This document shows, in pieces, positions 1 through 5,990 of a stretch of DNA of 8,371 nt. The notes beneath the pieces were generated by a model that saw only the letters and a program-made list of their open reading frames with translations, made no database searches and was not told the DNA's origin. Source of the DNA: Proteobacteria bacterium UBA1844 (lineage in GTDB: Bacteria; Pseudomonadota; Gammaproteobacteria; Steroidobacterales; Woeseiaceae); NCBI GenBank assembly GCA_002338615.1, contig DDIS01000097.1:12968-21338 (forward strand). Direction: 5' to 3'. A program made the translations under genes and the position numbers. Each line of letters begins with the position of its first letter. The stretch's first letter is position 1.

Positions 1-129
1 GCCGCGATAAATTGCTGATCTGACGCTCCCCGGCACACCCCGTCGCGGCAGGATGCCGCTCCTACGGTCAAACGGGGCTCGCGGATGACTTATCGCCGAG
101 CTGCGACGTAAGCTTCTTCAGCATCGCTG
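1..129. other. Non-coding region left of the MFS gene
   Basis: I see no convincing gene here. The stretch lies downstream of the MFS stop codon and holds one clear REP-like palindrome (42-65). The first ten bases, GCCGCGATAA, resemble the 3' tail commonly seen on REP copies of this type, so a second copy in the opposite orientation may be cut by the window edge. No hairpin followed by a T-run, as expected of an intrinsic terminator for the MFS gene, is evident. Confidence 0.6.
42..65 (-). repeat. REP-like palindrome with GTAG head
   Basis: Read on the minus strand, this begins GTAGGAGCGGC, passes through the loop TCC and ends GCCGCGAC. The stem is a perfect 6-bp GCGGCA/TGCCGC pair (plus-strand 45-50 and 54-59) with a 3-nt loop. 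A GTAG-type tetranucleotide beside an imperfect palindrome is the known layout of REP sequences mobilised by RAYT (REP-associated tyrosine) transposases. Very similar GTAGGAGCGGC...GCCGCGA repeats are abundant between genes in Pseudomonas and Xanthomonadaceae. Only one complete copy is visible, so the assignment rests on pattern recognition. It may also stabilise the 3' end of the MFS transcript. Confidence 0.6.
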
Positions 130-1434
130 TCAGCCTGTACTAGCGGGCCGTTTGGCTGATTCCCTGATGCCCATCGGTTCATCAGCGTGTACGAAAAGCC
201 ACAGCGCCGCGCCGATCATCGCGAACACCGACCCGCTGATAATAGCGGCGGGCCAGCCGAGCAGGTTGGCGGTAATCGGCACCAGCATGCCGCCGACGAC
301 GCCAGGAATATTGCCCCCGGTATTCAGCACACCGGTTGCGACTGACGCGTGCTTTCCAGACACCGCCATCGTCGCGACCCAGAACGGTGCCTCGGTAAGT
401 TGATTGCAGCCAAAACAAATACACAGCATCACGACCGTGACAACAACATTGTTGGAGACGGCACCGATGTAAAGAAACACGGCGCACAGGACAAGGGCAG
501 TCATCACCAGGTATCGCGGCCCGAGACCAATTCCGAATCGTCGCACCAGCAGGTCGTTGATGAATCCGCCGGCCGTGGCGCCAATTGCACCCAGGATCCA
601 AAGTGCAGCGGTCAGGATGCCGGCATCCGTGGCGGCAAAGCCTTTGACGTCGACCAGGTAAAAAAAGAACCAGTTGAAAAACAGGTAGAACACATAGTTC
701 ATGCAAAAATAGCTGCTCGCAAGCAGCAGAACGTTCTTGTTTTTTAGCGCAACCTTCCAGGCACCTCTCTCCAGGGCGTCATCTTCTGATGAACGGTCCG
801 ATCTGATCAGCGCGAGCTCTGCCGCACTTACGTGCGGGTGATCCTTAGGGTCGTCGGTGACATACCAGCGAAACACGGCGGCCACGACAAATGCCAGCGG
901 AGCGGTTGCGAGCAATGCGCCGCGCCAGCCGTATAAGTCCATGAGCCAGACAATAGCCGGCGCTGTTGCTGCCGCGCCCAGCGTCAATCCGGTACTCGAC
1001 AGGCCATTCGGCAATCCCCACTGCCGAACCGGGAACCAGCTCGCAATCGTTCCGCCGATGGTCACGGGGAAAAAAGGCGCATGGACTGCGCCCACCAGGA
1101 AGCGAATAATCACGAGCGCAACAACGACGGCCCCCACCGACCACACATTCGTGCCGGGAATAAGAGCTGTTGCTATGGTAAGTAAACCCCAGGCGACAGC
1201 CATGACCGTAATTGTCAGCCGGGGGCCAAAGCGGTCGCCGACGATTCCGCCGGGAAACTGGAAGATCGCGTAACCGGCCGCAAAAGCTGAAAACACCATC
1301 CCGAGCTGGTACTCGTTCATGCCGAGGTCACGCATCATCGTCTCGCTGACGATGGACAGGTTCGTGCGCAATACGTACGCAATGAAACTGGCGAAGACGA
1401 TGATGGCCAGGATGACCCAGCGAATGCCTTTCAC
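130..1434 (-). CDS. MFS transporter, anion:cation symporter (ACS) type
   Basis: This is an inner-membrane secondary transporter of the major facilitator superfamily, 434 residues with about 12 hydrophobic segments in two halves. The halves are joined by a charged cytoplasmic loop near residues 210-250. Motif A, GDRFGPR, lies at residues 66-72 between helices 2 and 3. The N-terminal helix with RTNLSIV and the loop around it resemble ACS-family carriers of sugar acids and other organic anions (ExuT/GudP-like); the substrate cannot be read from sequence. The frame is open as far as 1560, but that would overlap the cupin gene by over 100 bases. The GTG at 1434 starts 7 nt after the cupin stop, gives VKGIRWVIL just before helix 1, and has a weak GAGA purine run upstream. 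An in-frame ATG at 1509 is less likely. The gene is probably co-transcribed and translationally coupled with the cupin gene. Confidence 0.88.
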   Translation of the reverse strand: MKGIRWVILAIIVFASFIAYVLRTNLSIVSETMMRDLGMNEYQLGMVFSAFAAGYAIFQFPGGIVGDRFGPRLTITVMAVAWGLLTIATALIPGTNVWSVGAVVVALVIIRFLVGAVHAPFFPVTIGGTIASWFPVRQWGLPNGLSSTGLTLGAAATAPAIVWLMDLYGWRGALLATAPLAFVVAAVFRWYVTDDPKDHPHVSAAELALIRSDRSSEDDALERGAWKVALKNKNVLLLASSYFCMNYVFYLFFNWFFFYLVDVKGFAATDAGILTAALWILGAIGATAGGFINDLLVRRFGIGLGPRYLVMTALVLCAVFLYIGAVSNNVVVTVVMLCICFGCNQLTEAPFWVATMAVSGKHASVATGVLNTGGNIPGVVGGMLVPITANLLGWPAAIISGSVFAMIGAALWLFVHADEPMGIRESAKRPASTG

Positions 1435-1441
1435 GGTTGTC

Positions 1442-1840
1442 TCAACGCGGACGATGCTCCGTTCCCCAGCCTGCCGTAATGAACACAGCCGTAGCTTTGT
1501 CTTCGACATCCGCGGTATGCCATGTGCCGGGCTCGTTGATAGCGTACTGGCCAGGGCCAAGAGTCACGGTAGCCTTCGTTCCATCCGGCTTTTCCTGGTG
1601 CAAGGTGATTGCACCGGACGTACATAGAACAACCTCGCTCCCCGCGGGATGCATCTCCCACATATCCCAGGATGCTGAAAATTCATGCATGCTCACAAGC
1701 CGACCTTCAGTACCGTCGTCACTATGGCGATCAATATAGCCGGAGTACCAGTCCAGGTCTCCGGTGAACCGTGGCTCAACAACCGCCGTTGCACCTAAGC
1801 CAAGGTGAATCGGGTTCGCCGTAATGTCATGTGTGCTCAT
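1442..1840 (-). CDS. Small single-domain cupin protein
   Basis: This 132-residue protein has the two conserved motifs of a cupin beta-barrel. Motif 1 is around WEMHPAGSEVVL (residues 61-72), with H64 and E69 as likely metal ligands. Motif 2 is GQYAINEPGTWH (residues 97-108), with H108. The first His of the usual HxH is replaced by E62, so the metal site, if present, is not the textbook 3-His/1-Glu set. The protein is soluble with no signal peptide. The ATG at 1840 is chosen because AAAGAGG (1847-1853) precedes it by six bases; a TTG at 1846 would touch the Shine-Dalgarno. It lies 7 nt upstream of the MFS gene and probably shares its transcript. Stand-alone cupins of this size include isomerases, dioxygenases and ligand sensors. 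Pairing with a transporter hints at handling of the imported compound, but the function is unknown. Confidence 0.85.
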   Translation of the reverse strand: MSTHDITANPIHLGLGATAVVEPRFTGDLDWYSGYIDRHSDDGTEGRLVSMHEFSASWDMWEMHPAGSEVVLCTSGAITLHQEKPDGTKATVTLGPGQYAINEPGTWHTADVEDKATAVFITAGWGTEHRPR

Positions 1841-1846
1841 CAACAA

Positions 1847-1853
1847 CCTCTTT
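1847..1853 (-). promoter_or_regulatory. Shine-Dalgarno of the cupin gene
   Basis: The minus strand reads AAAGAGG, six bases before the ATG at 1840. This site decides between the ATG at 1840 and the in-frame TTG at 1846, which would directly abut it. An identical AAAGAGG with the same spacing precedes ctaE in this window. Confidence 0.75.
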
Positions 1854-1865
1854 CGCCGATCTCTG

Positions 1866-1871
1866 TATTTA
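1866..1871 (-). promoter_or_regulatory. Putative -10 box of the cupin-MFS operon
   Basis: The minus strand reads TAAATA, in the most AT-rich part of the 94-nt gap upstream of the cupin ATG. Transcription would start near 1859, leaving a leader of about 19 nt with the Shine-Dalgarno in place. No good -35 hexamer is found 16-18 bases upstream (TCTCAA at best). That would fit an activator-dependent promoter, given the direct repeat just upstream. Confidence 0.35.
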
Positions 1872-1876
1872 TGTCA

Positions 1877-1909
1877 GCCTGCAAGCTGTTGAGAGTGGCC
1901 CGCAAGCTG
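1877..1909 (-). repeat. 12-bp direct repeat upstream of the cupin gene
   Basis: On the minus strand CAGCTTGCGGGC (1898-1909) and CAGCTTGCAGGC (1877-1888) match at 11 of 12 positions. They have a 9-bp spacer and a 21-bp period, which is two helical turns, so both copies face the same side of the DNA. The proximal copy lies where the -35 region of the proposed promoter would be. AraC/XylS-family activators are known to use direct half-sites with about this spacing next to or overlapping -35. The repeat is seen directly; the operator role is inferred, and no regulator gene is in the window. Confidence 0.5.
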
Positions 1910-1934
1910 GCCAGAAGTCGAGGCCGCAAAGCTT

Positions 1935-2138
1935 CTAGGTGCAGCACCCGTCTCCCTCTTGCACAGGCGGGCATTTGCTATCGCCGTACGAACAGTAGAC
2001 ACAGCAATCACCCTTTTTGGGCTTGAGCAATGCACCGCAGCCCTCGCAATCGTAGAAAAACTGGCATGCGTCGGTCGGCATCAACTCTCGCTTCGAGTGC
2101 CCGCATTCTGGACAGGTGATGGTTGAATGTTGCTGCAT
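1935..2138 (-). CDS. GDCCVxC-domain small cysteine-rich protein
   Basis: This 67-residue protein has eleven cysteines: C9, C12, C25, C31, C34, C45, C46, C49, C56, C65 and C66. C9-x2-C12 and C31-x2-C34 form a likely zinc-ribbon-like pair. The signature GDCCVYC (43-49) is followed by SYGDSKCPP. It matches a conserved uncharacterised bacterial family, known from memory as GDCCVxC domain (seleno)proteins, some members of which carry selenocysteine in the signature. Here all positions are ordinary TGC or TGT codons and the stop is TAG. I recall relatives near mercury-resistance genes, but no mer gene is visible here. The C-terminal GDGCCT adds a second vicinal Cys pair. No good Shine-Dalgarno precedes the ATG. 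Metal binding or thiol redox chemistry in the cytoplasm is plausible but inferred. Confidence 0.88.
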   Translation of the reverse strand: MQQHSTITCPECGHSKRELMPTDACQFFYDCEGCGALLKPKKGDCCVYCSYGDSKCPPVQEGDGCCT

Positions 2139-2301
2139 AGTACGATTCTACGGGAATTCTACAGGCGTTATTGTCATCCGCGACGGGTCACCGTCTGACG
2201 ACAGGTAATAGCCGCCTTTCTCCTTGTTGCCTGTCACGTTTCATAGCGCAATCGGCACCAAGAGCGTCACCTGAATAGCGCGACTTTTCCAGAATTCACG
2301 T
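2139..2301. other. Intergenic region between deoB and the GDCCVxC gene
   Basis: This 163-nt gap follows the deoB stop. I see no hairpin with a T-run to serve as a deoB terminator. It contains an imperfect repeat: plus-strand GTCAC then ATAGCGC at 2233-2249 and again at 2266-2281, offset by 32-33 bases. It also contains a 29-codon open frame (2148-2237, minus, GTG start), reported as a finding because its coding status is uncertain. Confidence 0.5.
2145..2150 (-). promoter_or_regulatory. Putative -10 box of the GDCCVxC gene
   Basis: The minus strand reads TAGAAT, six bases before the ATG at 2138. At normal -10 to start-site spacing the first transcribed base would be the A of the start codon or very near it, which agrees with the absence of a Shine-Dalgarno. 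A second copy, also within GTAGAAT, lies at 2156-2161. No convincing -35 is seen (ATGACA lies too far from the proximal copy and too near the distal one), so this is a weak call. Confidence 0.3.
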
Positions 2302-3501
2302 CTACAAAAAGCTCTTGCCAAACTCCATAGGCGTCAACTGGAAGAATTTAGCAAGCGTTTGTCCGATATCGGCGAATGTGCGCCGCTTGCCGATCGAACC
2401 TGGCTTCAGGTTTCCGCCAATGCAAATAACCGGGATATGCTCGCGGGTGTGATCCGATCCTGGCCAGGTCGGGTCACAACCGTGGTCTGCTGTAATTACC
2501 AGCAGATCATCGGGCTTCATTTTTTCTGTCAGCTCTGGCAGGCGCTGATCAAAATACTCGAGCGCATTCGCATAGCCTTCTACGTCACGTCGGTGGCCGT
2601 ATAACATGTCGAAGTCGACAAAGTTTGTAAACACGATCGAACGATCCGGTGCTTCGTCCAGTGCTGTCAGCGTCGCATCGAACAAGGCGGCATTGCCGGT
2701 TGCCTTGATTTTCTTCGTGATGCCCTGGTGGGCATAGATGTCTGAAATCTTGCCAATCGCAATGACCTCGCCGCCCGCTGCCTTGAGTTTATCGAGCACG
2801 GTTGGCGCGGGCGGTAGCGTGGTCAGGTCGCGACGATTACCTGTGCGCGTGTAATTTTCTGCGCTGGTGCCCACAAATGGCCGCGCTATTACCCGGCCTA
2901 TGTTGTATTCATCGACAAGCTCACGTGCTATGTCGCACAGGTCATAGAGTCGCTGCAAACCGAACGATTCTTCGTGGCAGGCGATCTGGAACACGCTATC
3001 GGCCGACGTGTAAACAATCGGCTTGCCGGTCCTGACATGTTCGTCACCGAGTTCGGCGATGATCGTCGTACCGGATGAATGACAATTGCCGAGCACGCCC
3101 GGCAAATCCGCGCGTTCGATCAGCTGTGCCAGCAATTCCTGCGGAAAGGTGTCGGTCGGCTTGGTGAAATACCCCCAGTCAAACAAAACGGGCACACCTG
3201 CAATCTCCCAGTGTCCGCTGGGTGTGTCTTTGCCGCCTGAGAGTTCTTCCGCGTAGCCATATGTCCCGATGATCTCGACGCTCGTATCCACGCCGAGTGG
3301 GTATTCGCCCGCGCTGTCCCGCGCCGCCTCGTACAGACCCAGGCGCGCCAGGTTGGGTAACTTGAGCGGTCCGGCGGCTGATTCCGCCCGGACCCGCGCA
3401 ATGCTGCCCAGCGTATTGGCGCCCTCGTCACCAAACTTGCCGGCATCGCCAGTGGCACCGATACCGAATGAATCCAGAACGAGAATAATTGCGCGAGTCA
3501 T
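2302..3501 (-). CDS. deoB: Phosphopentomutase
   Basis: This cytosolic enzyme interconverts ribose-1-phosphate or deoxyribose-1-phosphate with the 5-phosphates, linking nucleoside phosphorolysis to central carbon metabolism. It has 399 residues, near the 407 of E. coli DeoB, and belongs to the alkaline-phosphatase-like metalloenzyme superfamily with an inserted cap domain. The dinuclear metal ligands are all visible: D10 in LDSFGIG, D298 and H303 in DFDMLYGH, D339 and H340 in ITADHG, and H351 in GSDHTREH. T93 in KDTPSGHWE is the expected phospho-acceptor threonine. The ATG at 3501 is chosen because [13 protein letters not shown] matches the family N-terminus; the frame is open for 17 more codons into nupC. 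It starts 7 nt after the transporter stop, with only a weak AAAGA upstream, so translational coupling is likely. Nothing appears broken. Confidence 0.96.
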   Translation of the reverse strand: MTRAIILVLDSFGIGATGDAGKFGDEGANTLGSIARVRAESAAGPLKLPNLARLGLYEAARDSAGEYPLGVDTSVEIIGTYGYAEELSGGKDTPSGHWEIAGVPVLFDWGYFTKPTDTFPQELLAQLIERADLPGVLGNCHSSGTTIIAELGDEHVRTGKPIVYTSADSVFQIACHEESFGLQRLYDLCDIARELVDEYNIGRVIARPFVGTSAENYTRTGNRRDLTTLPPAPTVLDKLKAAGGEVIAIGKISDIYAHQGITKKIKATGNAALFDATLTALDEAPDRSIVFTNFVDFDMLYGHRRDVEGYANALEYFDQRLPELTEKMKPDDLLVITADHGCDPTWPGSDHTREHIPVICIGGNLKPGSIGKRRTFADIGQTLAKFFQLTPMEFGKSFL

Positions 3502-3508
3502 AACGTCT

Positions 3509-4741
3509 TTATAGCCCTTGCAGCGAATAAAACAAACCCGCGAGTGCCGCATTCATGAGGTTAACAAGCGTGCCCCCAATCACAGCCTTCAAGCCGAGCC
3601 GGGCGATATCGTGGCGTCGGCCCGGGATTATGGCGCCAAGCCCGCCCAGCAAGATGGCGATCGAGCCCAGGTTGGAGAAGCCGCACAATGCGAAGGTTAC
3701 GACGAGCTGGGTGTAGGCGGAAAGTCCGTCCTTGATCTCGACAAATGCTGCATACGCATAGAACTCGTTAAGCACCAGCTTCTGCCCGATCAGGCTGCCT
3801 GCCTGCATCGCTTCATCCCACGGCACGCCGATCAGGAACGCGATGGGCGCGAACAATACGCCGAGCACCCATTGCATCGTCAGGTCTTCGAACCCGAATA
3901 GCCCGCCGATCCAGCCCAGCAGGCCGTTCAGCATGTAGATAATCGCTACGAACGCGATCAGCATCGCGCCAACGCTCACTGCGATGCGCATTCCGGTCAT
4001 GGCCCCATTACCAATCGCCTCGAATATGTTGGCCGGCGCATCTTCTTCCACCATCGCGCCATCGCCAGACTGATCCACGGGCTGCTCGGTCTCGGGAATC
4101 ATTATTTTCGCGATCAGCAGGCCACCGGGAGCGGCCATAAAACTTGCGGTCAACAGGTAGCCGAGATCGACGCCCATATTGGCGTACGCCATCATCACGC
4201 CGCCGGCAATCGTAGCGCAGCCACCGGTCATCACGGCGAACAGCTCCGAATTCGTCATCTTCGCGAGGTAGGGTCGAACCACGAGCGGCGCATCGGTGTG
4301 ACCGACGAAAATGTTGGACGCCGCCGAGACCGATTCCGCCTTGCTCGTTTGTAACAGGCGTTGCAGACCACCGCCGATGAAACCGACCACCAGCTGCATG
4401 ATACCGAGGTAGTACAAGGCAGACATAAGCGCGGCGAAAAACACGATCACCGGCAGCACATTGAATGCGATGGTGAAGCCAAGCGTCGGAGTAACCTGGT
4501 CGCCGAACACAAACGCAATTCCATCGTTCGCGTAGTTAATAACATGCTGCACGCTGCGTACGACAGAGGCCAGCGCCTGGCGCCCCCACGGAGCGCTGAT
4601 AATAAAGGCCGCCAGCGCAGCCTGGATGAGAAAGGCAAATAAGACCGTGCGCCGGTTGATAGCGCCGCGATTCGACGACAGCAGCCAGGCCAGCAACATG
4701 ATGCTTGCAATGCCGACAAGGCTCATCAATTCGGCTGGCAT
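3509..4741 (-). CDS. Concentrative nucleoside transporter (CNT family)
   Basis: This inner-membrane Na+- or H+-coupled nucleoside importer has 410 residues, typical for bacterial CNTs, and is NupC-like. The N-terminal helices are followed by the re-entrant hairpin and core region. [13 protein letters not shown] (147-159) takes the place of the family's GQTEAP substrate loop. NEF (325-327) contains E326, the counterpart of the ribose-binding Glu. CGFSNLGS (353-360) gives N357 and S360, matching the Asn and Ser that contact ribose in the Vibrio CNT structure. A charged loop (about 216-238) separates the halves. The start is set by AAGGA (4748-4752) six bases before the ATG. It is the first gene of an apparent two-gene operon with deoB, which would use the imported nucleosides after phosphorolysis. 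The Gln-to-His and Glu-to-Asp changes in the loop may affect base preference. Confidence 0.94.
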   Translation of the reverse strand: MPAELMSLVGIASIMLLAWLLSSNRGAINRRTVLFAFLIQAALAAFIISAPWGRQALASVVRSVQHVINYANDGIAFVFGDQVTPTLGFTIAFNVLPVIVFFAALMSALYYLGIMQLVVGFIGGGLQRLLQTSKAESVSAASNIFVGHTDAPLVVRPYLAKMTNSELFAVMTGGCATIAGGVMMAYANMGVDLGYLLTASFMAAPGGLLIAKIMIPETEQPVDQSGDGAMVEEDAPANIFEAIGNGAMTGMRIAVSVGAMLIAFVAIIYMLNGLLGWIGGLFGFEDLTMQWVLGVLFAPIAFLIGVPWDEAMQAGSLIGQKLVLNEFYAYAAFVEIKDGLSAYTQLVVTFALCGFSNLGSIAILLGGLGAIIPGRRHDIARLGLKAVIGGTLVNLMNAALAGLFYSLQGL

Positions 4742-4747
4742 GTCACG

Positions 4748-4752
4748 TCCTT
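4748..4752 (-). promoter_or_regulatory. Shine-Dalgarno of the nucleoside transporter gene
   Basis: The minus strand reads AAGGA, six bases before the ATG at 4741. It is the best Shine-Dalgarno in the window and fixes the start of the nupC-like gene. Confidence 0.8.
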
Positions 4753-4761
4753 GTGATCCGC

Positions 4762-4779
4762 AATGAATTCGAAATCAAT
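4762..4779. promoter_or_regulatory. Imperfect dyad upstream of the transporter gene
   Basis: The minus strand reads ATTGATTTCGAATTCATT, centred on the palindrome TTCGAA, with 7 of 9 arm positions complementary. It lies 20-40 bases before the nupC-like ATG in an AT-rich stretch and could be an operator. No regulator is encoded in the window and the match is short, so chance is a fair alternative. Confidence 0.25.
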
Positions 4780-4839
4780 TTGCATTTACTAGAAGAATAC
4801 CGCCTGCAACGACTGTGAACTGCGATCAACAGTCAATCA

Positions 4840-4853
4840 CGCCGGGGACGGCG
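4840..4853 (-). terminator. Possible weak hairpin terminator of the cox operon
   Basis: The minus strand reads CGCCG, loop TCCC, then CGGCG, a perfect 5-bp GC stem starting about 28 nt after the subunit IV stop. It is followed by TGATTGACTGTT rather than a clean T-run. It may be only a weak or Rho-assisted end, and partial read-through into the nucleoside operon is possible. Confidence 0.25.
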
Positions 4854-4880
4854 CTCCTGGGGCCATTTTCTGGACCGGCC

Positions 4881-5231
4881 CTAGTGATGCGGCAACTCTT
4901 GGGGCTCGAAGGTGCTCTCACCGTAGTTGTCAATGCGGTTATCCTGGACGTAGTGGCCTTCCAGCGCCATCAGGCTGATCAGTACGAGGATTGCGACCGG
5001 CGGACCCATGATGGCGAACTTGAGCGACAATCGTTCCCACTTCATGTGCATGAAAATTGCGACGATGAATCCTGCCTTCAGAAACATGAACAGCAGGATC
5101 AGACCCCAGCGCAAATTGCCTTGCAGGTTGAGGTAGTCAACCATGTACGAGCAAAAACTCAATACGAATAGAAGCCCCCAGATCCAGAAATAGATCGCCA
5201 GGGGATGTTGTTGTCCTTCTGCACTAGCCAT
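4881..5231 (-). CDS. Cytochrome c oxidase subunit IV family protein
   Basis: This small integral membrane subunit has 116 residues and three hydrophobic segments (about 12-34, 40-61 and 70-92). The second contains the conserved-looking FLKAGFIVAIFMHMKWE (50-66), characteristic of bacterial subunit IV of the CyoD/CtaF type. It packs against subunits I and III and is thought to help assembly or stability; it carries no redox centre. The C-terminal tail (about 93-116) is polar and ends in PHH. The ATG at 5231 follows the ctaE stop by 23 nt with a weak CAGGT upstream. It is the last visible gene of the oxidase operon. Known families differ in name (CoxD, CtaF, CyoD), so no symbol is given. Confidence 0.88.
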   Translation of the reverse strand: MASAEGQQHPLAIYFWIWGLLFVLSFCSYMVDYLNLQGNLRWGLILLFMFLKAGFIVAIFMHMKWERLSLKFAIMGPPVAILVLISLMALEGHYVQDNRIDNYGESTFEPQELPHH

Positions 5232-5254
5232 ACCTGAAATTCCCGATGTACAAA

Positions 5255-5947
5255 TTACCAGAGGTAGAAAAACGCGAAAATAAAGACCCAGACGAGGTCC
5301 ACGAAGTGCCAGTAAAGCCCCGTAATCTCGACGATCTCGTAGTTACCGCCACGTCGCTCGTAGAAACCGTTTTTGACGCGAAACGCAATGACCAGCAGGT
5401 AGATCACGCCCGCAGAGACGTGCATGCCGTGAAAGCCTGTAATCATGAAAAACGTCGAACCAAACTGGGCGGCACCCATGGGGTTGCCCCAGGGCCGTAC
5501 ACCATGATCAACAATCAATTTGGTCCATTCGAAGGCCTGCATGCCAACGAACGAAGCACCGAGAGCGGCCGTTGCCACCATCAGCCAGAAGGTCTTTTTG
5601 CGATCCTTGCGATAGCCCATGTTCACGGCCATCGCCATGGTGCCGGACGAAGTAATCAGGATGAACGTCATTATGGCGATCAGCACGAGTGGAATTGAGT
5701 GGCCATAGATCGTTAGCGAAAAAACCTCGGCCGTGCTTGGCCATGGATCGGTCGTCGCGATCCGCACCTTCATATAGGAGACAAGAAAGCAGCTGAAGAT
5801 AAACGTATCGGAAAGAAGGAAGATCCACATCATGGCCTTGCCCCAGGGCACGGGGAAGACTTGCTTGTCACGCGAGAAATCGAAAGCGACGCCCGGCCGG
5901 CCGGCCGGTTCCGCTACACCCGTGTGATCCGCTACCGCTTCTGACAT
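5255..5947 (-). CDS. ctaE: Cytochrome c oxidase subunit III
   Basis: This is the core membrane subunit III of the heme-copper oxidase, 230 residues with five transmembrane segments (about 37-60, 82-108, 119-137, 163-190, 205-230). It is the short form lacking the two N-terminal helices of the mitochondrial type. Family hallmarks are FLLSDTFIFSCFL, MQAFEWT with a membrane Glu (E140), FFMITGFHGMHVSAGVIYLL and the C-terminal LYWHFVDLVWVFIFAFFYL. The subunit has no metal centre; it is known to support proton uptake and protect subunit I from inactivation. The ATG at 5947 is chosen because AAAGAGG (5954-5960) lies six bases upstream; the open frame continues to 6088 but overlaps the preceding gene and its sequence there is not family-like. 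It follows the short subunit III-like gene after 43 nt. Confidence 0.94.
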   Translation of the reverse strand: MSEAVADHTGVAEPAGRPGVAFDFSRDKQVFPVPWGKAMMWIFLLSDTFIFSCFLVSYMKVRIATTDPWPSTAEVFSLTIYGHSIPLVLIAIMTFILITSSGTMAMAVNMGYRKDRKKTFWLMVATAALGASFVGMQAFEWTKLIVDHGVRPWGNPMGAAQFGSTFFMITGFHGMHVSAGVIYLLVIAFRVKNGFYERRGGNYEIVEITGLYWHFVDLVWVFIFAFFYLW

Positions 5948-5953
5948 AAGAGA

Positions 5954-5960
5954 CCTCTTT
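5954..5960 (-). promoter_or_regulatory. Shine-Dalgarno of ctaE
   Basis: The minus strand reads AAAGAGG, six bases before the ATG at 5947. It supports this start over upstream in-frame codons that overlap the preceding gene. Confidence 0.75.
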
Positions 5961-5990
5961 TTAAAACTCGCGACTGTCCAATCCAGGCAT

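Noticed and set aside
182..706. Minus-strand 174-codon frame within the MFS gene
   Set aside because: It is an Arg/Cys-rich out-of-frame shadow of the MFS coding sequence.
1435..1560. Longer MFS N-terminus starting at 1560 or at the ATG at 1509
   Set aside because: Either would overlap the well-supported cupin gene, and the added residues are not membrane-like or family-like. The GTG at 1434 fits operon spacing.
2238..2301. Selenocysteine read-through of the TGA at 2241-2243 joining an upstream frame to the 29-codon frame
   Set aside because: There is no start codon or cysteine-like context around the TGA and no evident SECIS-like hairpin. The idea came only from the neighbouring selenoprotein-related family.
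3502..3552. Seventeen-residue N-terminal extension of deoB
   Set aside because: It overlaps the nupC-like gene, and the family N-terminus begins at [13 protein letters not shown].
4742..4765. CRP site upstream of the nucleoside transporter
   Set aside because: Only one half-site (TCACA on the minus strand) is present and it abuts the Shine-Dalgarno; the opposite half does not match.
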